The translations under genes and the position numbers were made by a program. This document shows positions 37,528 to 45,774 of a stretch of DNA of 64,000 nucleotides, piece after piece. The stretch lies in assembly GCF_029338255.1 (NCBI RefSeq), contig NZ_CP119787.1, positions 1,302,001 to 1,366,000 of the forward strand, in the 5' to 3' direction. This stretch comes from Haloarcula halobia. Its GTDB lineage: Archaea; Halobacteriota; Halobacteria; Halobacteriales; Haloarculaceae. The notes below the pieces were generated by a model. It was not told the origin of the DNA. It saw nothing but the letters and a program-made list of their open reading frames with translations, and ran no database searches. Within the stretch, counting starts at the first letter, position 1. Each line of letters starts with the position of its first letter.

Positions 37528-37560
37528 CCGACGAGCGCCAGACCGGTGGGGACCACTGAC

Positions 37561-38457
37561 ATGCGCTTCATCGAGGAGATCGTCGTCGACGACTTCCTTC
37601 CGACGTTCCGCTCGCTGCTGGCCGACGCGCTCCGGGAGCGCGGGTTGACACAGTCCGAGGTGGCGGACCTGCTGGGCATCAGTCAGAGCGCCGTCTCGAA
37701 GTACGTCCACGGCGAGGTCGAGCGGAACCCGGCGCTGCTTGACCACCGCGGCCTGGCCGACCTGGTCGAGCGCCTCGCCGACGGCCTCGCGAGCGGCGAG
37801 ATGACGCCCGTCCAGGCGCTCGTCGAGACGGAGGTGTTCGTCCGCGAACTCGAACAGGGCGGCCTGCTCGCGACGCTCCACGAGGACGCCGTACCGGAAC
37901 TGGCCGACTACGACACCGAGTTCTCGGTCCACGACCCGGACTCGGAACTGCGCGCCGCCGAGCGGACGCTGTCGTCGGTCCGGCGGGGGCTCTCCATCCT
38001 CGAGAACACGAGCGGGTTCGCCTCGCTCATCCCGGCCGTGGGGTCGAACCTCGTCGAGGTGCTGCCCGGCGGGGACGGCATCGACGACGTGGCGGCCGTT
38101 CCGGGCCGGATTCTGGACGTGAAGGGGCGGGCGACGATTCCCGCCGACCCCGAGTTCGGCGTCAGCGAACACGTCGCGACGGTCGTGCTGGCCGCCCGCG
38201 CGGCCGACAGCGGCGCGCGCGCCGCGCTCAACGTCAGGTACGACCCCGACATCGTCGCGGCGCTGGCGGCGGCGGGCCACGGGACCGTCGAGTTCGACGC
38301 CGAGGCAGACCTGGAGACGGCAGTCGCGGGGGCACTCGCGGAGAACCCGGACGCGGACGTACTCTACCAGACTGGCGGGATGGGCGTCGAACCCGTCGTC
38401 TACCTGCTCGGTCCGGACGCCCCGACCGTCGCCGCGTGGGCGCGGGACCTCCTGTGA
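37561..38457 (+). CDS. thiR: ThiR-type thiamine regulator (HTH plus ThiN domain)
   Basis: The 298-residue protein has an N-terminal Cro/XRE helix-turn-helix (about 20-50, QSEVADLLGISQSAVSKYVHG) and a middle helical linker. The C-terminal ThiN domain (about 125-298) resembles archaeal thiamine-phosphate synthases but is here a sensor of thiamine phosphate. This architecture is known for ThiR repressors of archaeal thiamine genes. thi4 lies 1.3 kb downstream on the other strand, and a methyltransferase gene overlaps its end. Binding sites were not identified. Confidence 0.88.
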   Translation: MRFIEEIVVDDFLPTFRSLLADALRERGLTQSEVADLLGISQSAVSKYVHGEVERNPALLDHRGLADLVERLADGLASGEMTPVQALVETEVFVRELEQGGLLATLHEDAVPELADYDTEFSVHDPDSELRAAERTLSSVRRGLSILENTSGFASLIPAVGSNLVEVLPGGDGIDDVAAVPGRILDVKGRATIPADPEFGVSEHVATVVLAARAADSGARAALNVRYDPDIVAALAAAGHGTVEFDAEADLETAVAGALAENPDADVLYQTGGMGVEPVVYLLGPDAPTVAAWARDLL

Positions 38458-39104
38458 CCGACGCCCGGGCGTTCTACGGGCGCTGGGCGTCCGTCTACGA
38501 CCACCTGGCGAGCGCGCCGCTCGTGGGCGACTGGCGCGACCGGGCTGCCGACGCGCTCGACGCCGAGGCGGGCGACACCGTCGTCGAGATGGGGTGTGGG
38601 ACCGGCGCGAACGTGCCCGTCCTCCGTGGACGCGTCGGTCCGGCGGGCCACGTCGTGGGGCTCGACCTGACCCGCGAGATGCTCCTGCGCGCGCGGCGTC
38701 ACCCCGACCGGGTGGACGGTCGCGTCGACTACGTCCAGGCCGACGGCGCCCGGCCACCGGTCGCGAACGCCGACGCCGTCCTCGCGACGTTCGTCGCGGG
38801 CGTCTTCGCCGACCCGGCGGCCGCCGTCGACGCCTGGTGTGACTGCGTGCGACCCGGTGGTCGCGTCGCGCTACTGAACTTCCAGCGCAGCGACCGCGCC
38901 CTCGCGGCGCCGCTGAACGTCGCCTTCGAGGGGTTCGTCCGCCTCTCCGCACCGGGGACGCGCCTCTCGTGGCGGTCACACGCCAGTGTCTTCGAGCGGC
39001 GCGTCGCCCGCGCTCGCGAGCGCCTCACCGAGCGGACGGTGGCCCGCCGCTACGAGACGTTCGCCGGGGGGTTCCTGGGGCTGGTCTCCGGCCGGGTCCC
39101 GTAG
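38454..39104 (+). CDS. Class I SAM-dependent methyltransferase overlapping thiR
   Basis: The 216-residue protein has motif I VVEMGCGTGANVPVL, then GLDLTREMLLRA and a Pro-rich RPPVANADAVLATFVAGVF segment, typical of UbiE-like enzymes. The last third contains basic and hydrophobic helices that could bind a lipid or prenyl quinone substrate. The GTG start overlaps the ThiR stop by four bases (GTGA), so translation is coupled. Whether its substrate relates to thiamine is unknown. Confidence 0.85.
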   Translation: MTDARAFYGRWASVYDHLASAPLVGDWRDRAADALDAEAGDTVVEMGCGTGANVPVLRGRVGPAGHVVGLDLTREMLLRARRHPDRVDGRVDYVQADGARPPVANADAVLATFVAGVFADPAAAVDAWCDCVRPGGRVALLNFQRSDRALAAPLNVAFEGFVRLSAPGTRLSWRSHASVFERRVARARERLTERTVARRYETFAGGFLGLVSGRVP

Positions 39105-39107
39105 GGC

Positions 39108-39629
39108 TCAGTTCGTTCCCGACTCAGTGGGCGGGAGGGCGGCCGCCCTCGCCAGCGGTTCGGCCCCGTCACCGGGCGCTTCGAGCACGTCCAGCAGGTC
39201 CGGTATCGTCCACGTCCGCGACCCGTCGGTACAGGGATAGATGCCGACGATGTCGCCGTCCTCGTAGGCGGCGGCCAGCAGCATCGGGGTCGTCAGCACC
39301 GTCTCGCTCCCACCCACCAGGAGCGAGGCGGTGCGCGTCTCGAAGGGCGGCCGGAGGCTCAGCTGGTGGTCCTCGGCCCATCGCTCGAAGGTTTCGATGG
39401 TTTCGAGCAGCTCGCTCTGTCGGTTCCGCCCACCGACGACGATCTCCTCGGGCCAGGTCGTCACGGTGAAGTCCGCGAGCACGCCGGTCGACCGGAGGCG
39501 ACTCAGGCGGTCGATGACGGTCGCCCGGGGGCCACACACCGGCCGGCGCGTCCAGAGCGCGACCTCCAGACCGCTCGCGCGCCCGTCGACTTCGACGGTG
39601 GACTCAGTTCGGGTTGCGTCGTTCGACAT
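39108..39629 (-). CDS. Conserved haloarchaeal protein of unknown function
   Basis: The 173-residue protein has an alpha/beta pattern: VALWTRRPVCGPRATVIDRL at the start, FTVTTWPEEIVVGG, then TIETFERWAEDHQLSL and a Pro-rich FETR motif, ending GSRTWTIPDLLDVL. It matches a family common in haloarchaea, sometimes labelled as HTH-containing, whose function I do not know. A perfect GTACCGGTAC palindrome lies 65 bases upstream. Confidence 0.68.
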   Translation of the reverse strand: MSNDATRTESTVEVDGRASGLEVALWTRRPVCGPRATVIDRLSRLRSTGVLADFTVTTWPEEIVVGGRNRQSELLETIETFERWAEDHQLSLRPPFETRTASLLVGGSETVLTTPMLLAAAYEDGDIVGIYPCTDGSRTWTIPDLLDVLEAPGDGAEPLARAAALPPTESGTN

Positions 39630-39693
39630 CGATTGTCAATCGTACACGTATATCTCGCACAAGTAGTTAATCATTTGGGTATTCTCGGTATTA

Positions 39694-39703
39694 GTACCGG
39701 TAC
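39694..39703. promoter_or_regulatory. Perfect GTACCGGTAC palindrome
   Basis: A 10-base palindrome lies in AT-rich DNA between thi4 and the gene ending at 39108. It may be an operator for that gene or an element at the end of thi4. Confidence 0.35.
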
Positions 39704-39737
39704 ACGAACTAATATAGCGAAAAACTGGCCTCTACAG

Positions 39738-40661
39738 TTAGTCGTCGGCAGGGGCCGGCGTCGTCTGTGAGAGTTCGATCGGGTCGGCGTCGACGCCCAG
39801 TTCGTCGAGGGCGACCTCTGCGGCCTTCTTGCCCGAGACGAGCATCGCGCCGAAGGTGGGACCCATCCGCGGGAGGCCGTGGGTCGTCGCCGTCGCCATT
39901 CCCGTCGCTATCAACCCGTCGTGGACGAGGCCGGTCTGCTCGACGACGGCGTCCTCGCTCTCGCCGACCCACATCGAGTCGTGACCGGGCGAGTCGTGAC
40001 CGGGCGCGCCGTAGGTGTCGGCGTCGGTCTGGTCCATCCCTGCGTCGCCCTCCTCGACGTCGATCCCCTCGAGGACCCCGCGCTCGTCGAGTTTCTTCAC
40101 CGCCATCGCGTCGTGCCCGGTGGCGTCGAGGACCAGGTCCGACTCGACGGCGATCGGGTCGACGCAGGTGATCTCCCGGGGGAGCGCGTGGACCGGCGTC
40201 CAGTTCATCACGATGCCGCCGACGCGGTGGTTCTCGCGGACGACCACGTCGGTGAACTCCGTCATGTTCTGCATCTTCGCCCCCGCGTCACAGGCCGCCT
40301 TGATGAGGCCCGAACAGGCTTGCGGGCCGTCCGCGAGGTACAGGCCCTCGGTGTCGCGGGCCGGGTCGTAGTCGACCCCGAGGTCAGCGAGTATCTCCTG
40401 GGCCGGGTCCCGCACGGTCACCTTGTTCATGAGGAACCCACCGAGCCAGAACCCGCCGCCGAGGTAGTTGTTCTTCTCGACGACCATCGTCTCGACGCCG
40501 CGCTCGGCGAGTTCCTTCGCCGCCATCAACCCGGACGGTCCCCCGCCGACGACGACGACTTCGGTGTCGGAGAACTCGAGGAATTCCTCGCTCCACTCCT
40601 GGCCGATCGCGCGCGTGACGTCTGCTTCGTCCACGTCGCTGAACTTGTCGAACTGACGCAT
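39738..40661 (-). CDS. thi4: Thiamine thiazole synthase Thi4
   Basis: Thi4 makes the thiazole half of thiamine from NAD, glycine and sulfur. The 307-residue protein has the NAD-binding [21 protein letters not shown] (35-55) and the [15 protein letters not shown] segment. The Cys in [10 protein letters not shown] is residue 166. In the eukaryote-like enzymes this Cys donates its sulfur (suicide type), and archaeal His versions use sulfide, so this protein is predicted to be the Cys type. An exact 15-base tandem duplication gives the repeated PGHDS near residue 222. Confidence 0.95.
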   Translation of the reverse strand: MRQFDKFSDVDEADVTRAIGQEWSEEFLEFSDTEVVVVGGGPSGLMAAKELAERGVETMVVEKNNYLGGGFWLGGFLMNKVTVRDPAQEILADLGVDYDPARDTEGLYLADGPQACSGLIKAACDAGAKMQNMTEFTDVVVRENHRVGGIVMNWTPVHALPREITCVDPIAVESDLVLDATGHDAMAVKKLDERGVLEGIDVEEGDAGMDQTDADTYGAPGHDSPGHDSMWVGESEDAVVEQTGLVHDGLIATGMATATTHGLPRMGPTFGAMLVSGKKAAEVALDELGVDADPIELSQTTPAPADD

Positions 40662-40797
40662 ACCACTAAGTAGTATCGCTGGGTAGTACATAGGCGTTCT
40701 GGTGCCAGGATCCTGGATACGCCGGGAGCGCGAAATTTCACGAAAAAGGCCACGCTACCCGATGGTTTCAGGACCATCGGTCCGATCCGAGTGGCGT

Positions 40798-41067
40798 GTG
40801 GCAACGTCTACCGGGACCGGGACCACGGACACAGGCTACGCAGAACCGACTGGCAGGCGCATCGCGGAGGGAGACCGCCACGGGGTCGACCCGTGCCCGT
40901 CTCGAAGTTCGCCGTCGCCGGCGGCGTCCTGACGACGGCCGCGATGCTCAACGACGGGGAGACGGCGGGCTACGACCTCTCGTACTTCGCGACGTCGACC
41001 GGGTATGACGCCCGTTGCCGGGGGACCGCTCGTCGAGCGCGTCCGCGAAGCCGTCGACCTGGAGTGA
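40798..41067 (+). pseudogene. Frameshifted gene remnant between thi4 and the CoA genes
   Basis: A continuous protein-like text is read only by changing frame twice. From 40798 one frame gives a GTTDTGYAEPTGRRIAEGD segment. A second frame continues VPVSKFAVAGGVLTTAAMLN to about 41010. A third frame reads PVAGGPLVERVREAVDLE and ends at a stop at 41065-41067. The GC-third-position signal follows the same switches. The N-terminal part of the gene seems to be missing. I do not recognise the family. Confidence 0.55.
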
Positions 41068-41091
41068 CCATCGCCCCGCCGCCCCCGCCTC

Positions 41092-41841
41092 TCACTCACC
41101 GTCGCGTGTCCGAATCGCTCGCTCGGCGTCGGCGAGCGCGTCCTCGGCGTCGAACGCCTCGATGGCCGCTTGCTGGGCCTCGGGGTCGTCGAGCAGGTCC
41201 CGTGCGTGGGCGGTGATTCCGGGGATCGCCCGGACGATGTTGTCGATTATCGGGACTGTCGCGACCTGTGCCGACCGGCTGAGCGGGTTCAGGTCGACGA
41301 CGAGCTCGGTCTTCCCCATCGCACCCAGCGCCTCGGCCCGGTCGCCGTCCTCCAGGGGGACGAGCACGACGTCGGCCGCGCCGATGCCGTCGGCGTCCAC
41401 CTTCGCGCGCTCGTGGTCGAGTCCCGGGATAGTGCCGTCGGCGGTCAGCCCCTTCACTGCGGTCGCGCCGTGTTCCCGCAGGTACTCGGCGATGGCTTCG
41501 ATGCGCTCTTCGGTCCGGTTGAACAGGTTCACCTCCAGGTCGGCGCCGGTGACCTCGGCCAGTTCGACCAGTTCGCCGGGGACCAGGGCCGCCGCGTTGC
41601 CGTTGACCGAGATCACGGCGTGGTCGGCCTGCAGGAGGTGGGCGGCGGCCGCCCGCTCGGCACGGTCGGCGCTCGCCAGGGTCTGTTCCCCCAGCAAGTA
41701 GTCGTAGGCCTCCCCCCGGCCCTGTGCGATGAGCCCCTGACGGGAGGTGATGCCGCGGTCGACGCCGGCCTCGATGCGGTGGCGTGTCAGCAGCGACTCG
41801 TAACGCGGGTGGCTCTCGGGGACCTCGACCTCGTCGCTCAT
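41092..41841 (-). CDS. 4-phosphopantoate--beta-alanine ligase
   Basis: The archaeal CoA pathway joins 4-phosphopantoate to beta-alanine with this ATP-dependent enzyme. The 249-residue protein has the family's SHPRYESLLTRHRIEAGVDRG start, ISVNGNAAALVP, EVNLFNRTEERIEAI and VVDLNPLSRSAQVA segments. Pantoate kinase, the preceding step, is immediately upstream on the same strand. MfnA elsewhere in the window could supply beta-alanine. Confidence 0.94.
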   Translation of the reverse strand: MSDEVEVPESHPRYESLLTRHRIEAGVDRGITSRQGLIAQGRGEAYDYLLGEQTLASADRAERAAAAHLLQADHAVISVNGNAAALVPGELVELAEVTGADLEVNLFNRTEERIEAIAEYLREHGATAVKGLTADGTIPGLDHERAKVDADGIGAADVVLVPLEDGDRAEALGAMGKTELVVDLNPLSRSAQVATVPIIDNIVRAIPGITAHARDLLDDPEAQQAAIEAFDAEDALADAERAIRTRDGE

Positions 41842-41879
41842 ACGCGCCGTTCTCGCGCGGACGGTAGAAAGCCCGTCGG

Positions 41880-42716
41880 TCAGCGGTCGGGGTCGACGGC
41901 GGCGCCCGCCGGGGCGACCGCACAGACGTTCGCGTCGTAGCCGGCGTCGGTGAGCCCGGTCCCGAGCGCGAAGACGGTCTCGCCGAGCATCGCCATCGCG
42001 GCGTCCCCGCCCGCTTCGTTGACCTCGGTGACGACGTCCCGAACCGCCGGCGTGAGCAGGTCGGCCTCCCGTGAGAACTGCCGCGAGGCGCGCATGAACG
42101 TCCCGAGCGTCGGCTCTTTGACGACCTGCGAGAGCGCCCGTTCGCCCGCTCCGGTCAGCGCGTCGGTCTCGCCGTCGACCACCTCGGCCGTCGACAGCTC
42201 GCCGAGCGTGTGGTACTCCACGCGGGTCCGGGCCGGAATCGCGTCGACGTAGTTGTGAGCGGGCGCGCCGGGCTCGAGCCGGAGCGGGACGCCGCCCCGG
42301 GCCTGGGCGACGACGTCGCCAAGGCCCGTCCCGGCCTGCACCTCGGCACCGTGCGCGATGGTCACCAGCTCGTTGTACGAGAGCCGCCGGTCGAAGACCG
42401 CGTTCCCGGCCAGCGCGGCCCCGAGCGCCATCGCGCCGGAGACGCCGAACCCGGCCCCCAGCGGCAGCGGCGTGGTCCCCGTCACGCGGGCGGTGGCGTC
42501 CAGCGCGGCGAGGACCCGCTCGACCGCGCCCATCTCCATCTCCCTGCCATCGAGCTCGACCTGCGTCTCCTCGGCCGGACTGACGGTCACGTACACCCCG
42601 TCCGAGAGCGCCAGTCCCCCACCGCGCGACCCCGTTTCGGTCGGGTTCGACCCCCGGTCGACGGTGAAAAAGCCGGTCACGTGGCCCGGGACGAAGGCCT
42701 CGGCTGCCGTTGTCAT
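41880..42716 (-). CDS. Pantoate kinase (GHMP family)
   Basis: Archaeal pantoate kinase phosphorylates pantoate for CoA synthesis. The 278-residue protein contains FVPGHVTGFFTV at the start. The GHMP ATP motif is present as PLPLGAGFGVSGAMALGAAL, and GTGLGDVVAQARGGVPLR is the second conserved block. The ATG at 42716 is chosen; a GTG seven codons upstream is possible. It is the first gene of a two-gene unit with phosphopantoate ligase (38-base gap). Confidence 0.93.
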   Translation of the reverse strand: MTTAAEAFVPGHVTGFFTVDRGSNPTETGSRGGGLALSDGVYVTVSPAEETQVELDGREMEMGAVERVLAALDATARVTGTTPLPLGAGFGVSGAMALGAALAGNAVFDRRLSYNELVTIAHGAEVQAGTGLGDVVAQARGGVPLRLEPGAPAHNYVDAIPARTRVEYHTLGELSTAEVVDGETDALTGAGERALSQVVKEPTLGTFMRASRQFSREADLLTPAVRDVVTEVNEAGGDAAMAMLGETVFALGTGLTDAGYDANVCAVAPAGAAVDPDR

Positions 42717-42807
42717 CGTCTGCCCTCGTGTGTCCACCGGGTTAATCGTTGGCGTGTCGGGTCGACCCGTAGATTCAAGTGAGTTTGCATTGTACTACAA
42801 CGCATAC

Positions 42808-43110
42808 ATGCCGACAATCAGTGCTCGACTCCCCAGCGAGGAGAAGGCGGAACTCGACGACGTGGCGGCGCTGCTCGCAGAGGACCGGTCGACGACCATC
42901 CGGAAGGCGCTGGCGGAGGGGCTCGAGACGCTGCGCATCCGGGTGGCCGTCGAGCGCTACCAGTCCGGGGACGTCTCGGCCGCGGAGGCCGCACACATCG
43001 CTGACCTCTCGGTCGCGGAGTGGCTGGACGTGGCCCGCGAGCGCAACCTCACCACGCAGCTGACGCTCTCGGACCTCGAGCTGGACGCCGACACGGCGGC
43101 GGAGCTGTGA
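42808..43110 (+). CDS. UPF0175-family antitoxin-like protein
   Basis: The 100-residue protein begins with a ribbon-helix-helix-like N-terminus (PTISARLPSEEKAELDDVA). The UPF0175 core VERYQSGDVSAAEAAHIADLSVAEWLDVA follows. UPF0175 proteins are commonly antitoxins beside PIN-type toxins. Its last codons overlap the next gene (GTGA), the usual arrangement of toxin-antitoxin pairs. Confidence 0.85.
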   Translation: MPTISARLPSEEKAELDDVAALLAEDRSTTIRKALAEGLETLRIRVAVERYQSGDVSAAEAAHIADLSVAEWLDVARERNLTTQLTLSDLELDADTAAEL

Positions 43111-43622
43111 CCCGCATCTACGTCGGCCCGACCTCGCTGTACAAGCTCGGCCAGGTCGGCGAGCTGGCGCTGCTGGGTGCGTTCGACGGCGACGTCGTCG
43201 TTCCCGCGCCGGTCATCGACGAGGTGGCCATCGAACCGACGGCGACGAACCTCGCGGAGTTCCTCGAGAGCGAATCCGTCGCGACGGCCGTCGACGAGGC
43301 GTACCTCGAACAGGCCCGGTCCCTGCTGGGCGAGAAACAGCTCGGCCCGGCCGCCACCGTGCTTGCGGGGGTGCTGGCCCACCGCGACCCGGCGGATCGG
43401 TCGGCCGTCGCCGTCGTCTCCGAGGACCGCACCGTCCGTCGCGTGGCCCAGGGTCTGGGGTCGGCGATCACCAGTAGCTTCGGCGTCGTCGTCAGAGCCG
43501 CCGTCGAGGACGACACACTCTCCCCGTCGGCGGCAAAGCGCATCATCCGGCGGATGGACCAGCACGGGATGCACCTGACGGGGGAGTTGCGCGAGCGTGC
43601 GGTCGGGGAGGTCTCCGGGTAG
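43107..43622 (+). CDS. PIN-fold (DUF3368-like) protein with missing acidic residues
   Basis: The 171-residue protein matches the DUF3368-type PIN fold: [20 protein letters not shown] at the start, [29 protein letters not shown], and [17 protein letters not shown]. Active PIN RNases need several acidic residues. Here motif 1 has Gly instead of Asp (VGPTS for VDTSA) and motif 3 has GPAA instead of GExE. It may be an inactive or regulatory derivative. The overlap with the UPF0175 gene suggests a toxin-antitoxin origin. Confidence 0.8.
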   Translation: MTRIYVGPTSLYKLGQVGELALLGAFDGDVVVPAPVIDEVAIEPTATNLAEFLESESVATAVDEAYLEQARSLLGEKQLGPAATVLAGVLAHRDPADRSAVAVVSEDRTVRRVAQGLGSAITSSFGVVVRAAVEDDTLSPSAAKRIIRRMDQHGMHLTGELRERAVGEVSG

Positions 43623-43696
43623 GATCCAACGGTCGGCGGACGTGCCTGGGTAGCACGGCCGCGAGCGGAGGGGAACGGCGGCACCGAAAGCGTGGG

Positions 43697-43702
43697 TTTA
43701 AC
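43697..43702 (+). promoter_or_regulatory. TATA-like box of prefoldin beta
   Basis: TTTAAC is 25-30 bases before the ATG at 43727, which indicates a leaderless transcript. Confidence 0.5.
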
Positions 43703-43726
43703 AGTCCGGACCCCGACCCTCGGAGT

Positions 43727-44101
43727 ATGCAGGGTAACCTTCCGCCGGAAGCACAGGAGAAACTCGAGGAACTGCAGGACCTCCAAGAGACCGCACAGCA
43801 GGTCGCGACACAGAAACAGCAGGCCGAGTCGCAGCTGAAAGAGTCCGAGACGGCGCTCGAGGAGCTCGACGACATCGACGAGGACACGACGATGTATCGC
43901 GAGGTCGGCGAGCTGCTCGTCAAGACCGACTTCGACGAGGCCCGCGACGACCTCGAGGAGAAAGTCGGCAACCTCGAGGTCCGCGTCGAGACCCTCGAGA
44001 AGCAGGAGCAGCGCGTCCAGGAGCAGTTCGAGGACCTCCAGAGCGAGCTCCAGCAGATGCTCGGTGGCGGCCCCGCTGGCGGCCCCGGCGCCGGCGCGTA
44101 A
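43727..44101 (+). CDS. pfdB: Prefoldin beta subunit
   Basis: Prefoldin holds unfolded proteins and passes them to the thermosome. The 124-residue protein has the two-helix coiled-coil layout of the beta subunit: QAEEQLKE-like heptads (about 12-45), the short beta hairpin [13 protein letters not shown], and a second coil to about 110, then a Gly/Ala tail. A DUF3194 gene follows after 4 bases, an arrangement seen repeatedly in archaea. Confidence 0.95.
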   Translation: MQGNLPPEAQEKLEELQDLQETAQQVATQKQQAESQLKESETALEELDDIDEDTTMYREVGELLVKTDFDEARDDLEEKVGNLEVRVETLEKQEQRVQEQFEDLQSELQQMLGGGPAGGPGAGA

Positions 44102-44105
44102 GGCG

Positions 44106-44351
44106 ATGCCGTCAGACGACGAGGTCGTCCAGGCGGCCGCCGAGGCCGCCGAGTCCGTCGTCTTCTCCCGGTTCGGCGTGAGCGAGGTCGACGACCTCGA
44201 CGTGACCGTCTCCTTCGAGGACGGCGTCCTCGAGGTCGAGGTCTACGTCAACGCCCCGGAGAGTCGACTCGACGAGACCCAGGTCGCAGACGACGCGGCG
44301 CTGGCGGCCCGATCGGCCGTCGACGACCTCTTCGCCGACGAGTCCGAGTGA
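44106..44351 (+). CDS. DUF3194 protein
   Basis: The 81-residue protein has a helix, a three-stranded beta segment (LDVTVSFEDGVLEVEVYVNAP) and a final helix. It is a small conserved archaeal family of unknown role, often next to pfdB. It is cotranscribed with pfdB here, so involvement in protein folding is possible. Confidence 0.85.
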   Translation: MPSDDEVVQAAAEAAESVVFSRFGVSEVDDLDVTVSFEDGVLEVEVYVNAPESRLDETQVADDAALAARSAVDDLFADESE

Positions 44352-44428
44352 CTGCCGGGCGGATTCTCGTCCGGTTGCGACCCGTCAATCACCGACGAGC
44401 CACGGCGCTCGCGACCTCGCGGCCCCGC

Positions 44429-44731
44429 TCAGGTCCGGTCGCTCGCGAACCCGGTCCGGAACGCGATCCAGGCCAGCACCGAGACGAACAGGATGGGCGG
44501 GAGAATCATGAAGCCCCACAGCGGGTCCAGTCCCCACCCGAGCAACAACACCAGGTCGAACAGTCCGATGAACAGGAAGGGCGTGACGTACTTCGCGGCC
44601 TGCCACCGGTCCATCCCGTCGCCGTCGAGGAGTGATCTCGAATCGTCGTCACCCGCGAGGAGGTCCTCCGTGGTCCGGTCTGTCGACCCGGTGTCGTCCG
44701 GGCGGACGCCTGACTCGACGGTATCGTCCAT
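44429..44731 (-). CDS. Small two-helix membrane protein
   Basis: The 100-residue protein has an acidic soluble N-terminus (1-45) and two membrane helices (about 47-67 and 72-92). No family is recognised. It is separated from the secreted protein gene upstream on the same strand by 82 bases. Confidence 0.7.
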   Translation of the reverse strand: MDDTVESGVRPDDTGSTDRTTEDLLAGDDDSRSLLDGDGMDRWQAAKYVTPFLFIGLFDLVLLLGWGLDPLWGFMILPPILFVSVLAWIAFRTGFASDRT

Positions 44732-44813
44732 ACCACCACTCGGGAACGGACGGCAAAAAGTACCGCGCTTGCGTCGTCGGGGGACGCGCGCCGCGGTGGC
44801 CGGGTGTGCCGCG

Positions 44814-45272
44814 TTACTGCTCGGTGGCGTTGGACGCGTCGGCGGTCTCACTGGCGGCGTCCTGTGCCGTCGCGTCCTCGTCGTCCGACCCGTCACCCGG
44901 CGTCAGGTCGCTGATGTGCCGGCCGAGGTCACCCTCGAGCGTGCCGGCGACGTGGTCGTTGATCGTCTCGTGGACGTCGCTGACGAAATCCGGTACCGGG
45001 GCGGGCATCGAGGTCGGCGGGCCGCGTTGGCCGGCCGCGCCGACGTCCGCGGGCGGCCCGCGTCGGTCAGCGTCGGCTTCCTCTGTGTCGTCGGCCTCGG
45101 CGGCATCGACTGCGGTCTCGTCCACGTTCGCGTCCGCCTGTGCGGTCGTCGCGTTCTCGTTAGCGGCAGCGTTGTCAGAAGCCTGTGCGCCAGCGGCCGC
45201 AGGCAGCGCCGCTGCCGAGCCCGTAACGAGGAACACGGCGAGCAGCGCGCCGGTCAGTTTCGTGAGTTGCAT
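44814..45272 (-). CDS. Secreted acidic low-complexity protein
   Basis: The 152-residue protein begins with a Sec-type signal peptide (LTKLTGALLAVFLVTGSAAALPAAAGAQA, cleaved about residue 30). The mature part is Asp/Glu/Ala-rich with a short structured centre (PDFVSDVHETINDHVAGTLEGDLGRHISDL). It is predicted to be exported and disordered outside the cell. No relatives are recognised. Confidence 0.72.
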   Translation of the reverse strand: MQLTKLTGALLAVFLVTGSAAALPAAAGAQASDNAAANENATTAQADANVDETAVDAAEADDTEEADADRRGPPADVGAAGQRGPPTSMPAPVPDFVSDVHETINDHVAGTLEGDLGRHISDLTPGDGSDDEDATAQDAASETADASNATEQ

Positions 45273-45411
45273 CGTGCGTTGACTCCACTCGACCCTGTGG
45301 ACCGACGGTACATGAAGGGGGTAAGCGCGGAAGGCGAGTCAATGCGGATTTAGTCGATTTGAACGCTCTACGTGCCGATTTAATCCGGATTAACTGGGAT
45401 TGACCGGCGGC

Positions 45412-45699
45412 TCACCCATCGTTCTCGCCCAGCGTCCGCTGGCGGCGGTCCGTCCCGGTCCGCGCGCGCTGTCGGGACCGGCCCACGAGGTAGCCGTCGG
45501 CCTCGTCGTCGGCCCAGGACGGGGCGTCCTGGAGCCAGACCGGTGCCCTCGGCCCGCGACACTCCCGCGCCCACGCCCGGGCCAGCGCCTTCGTCTCGAA
45601 GGTCCGACGCGGGCCGTGGCGGTTCACCCACCGGCCCGCGGGCGCGCTGACCTTCCGCGCAGAGGGCTTCACGATGACGCGGTAGCCGTCGTCGCTCAC
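45412..45699 (-). CDS. Small basic protein of unknown function
   Basis: The 95-residue protein is basic, unusual in a haloarchaeon, with GYRVIVKPSARKVSAPAGRWV and FETKALARAWARECRG. It resembles small haloarchaeal conserved proteins with nucleic-acid-like charge but no known domain. A GTG start is used, with a TTTACG sequence about 28 bases upstream on the minus strand. Confidence 0.7.
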   Translation of the reverse strand: MSDDGYRVIVKPSARKVSAPAGRWVNRHGPRRTFETKALARAWARECRGPRAPVWLQDAPSWADDEADGYLVGRSRQRARTGTDRRQRTLGENDG

Positions 45700-45774
45700 G
45701 GGTGGGCCTACGGGGCCGACCCGTAAACCGCTCCCGGGCTAGGTTTTCATACCCGCGCACCCAACGTTTCGGTC

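Noticed and set aside
40662-40797. TPP riboswitch before thi4
   Set aside because: No conserved CTGAGA-type core or matching stems were seen; a ThiR-type regulator nearby is the likelier control.
42634-42665. GGGTTCGACCCCC resembling a tRNA T-arm
   Set aside because: It lies in the pantoate kinase coding region, and no acceptor or anticodon stem is present around it.
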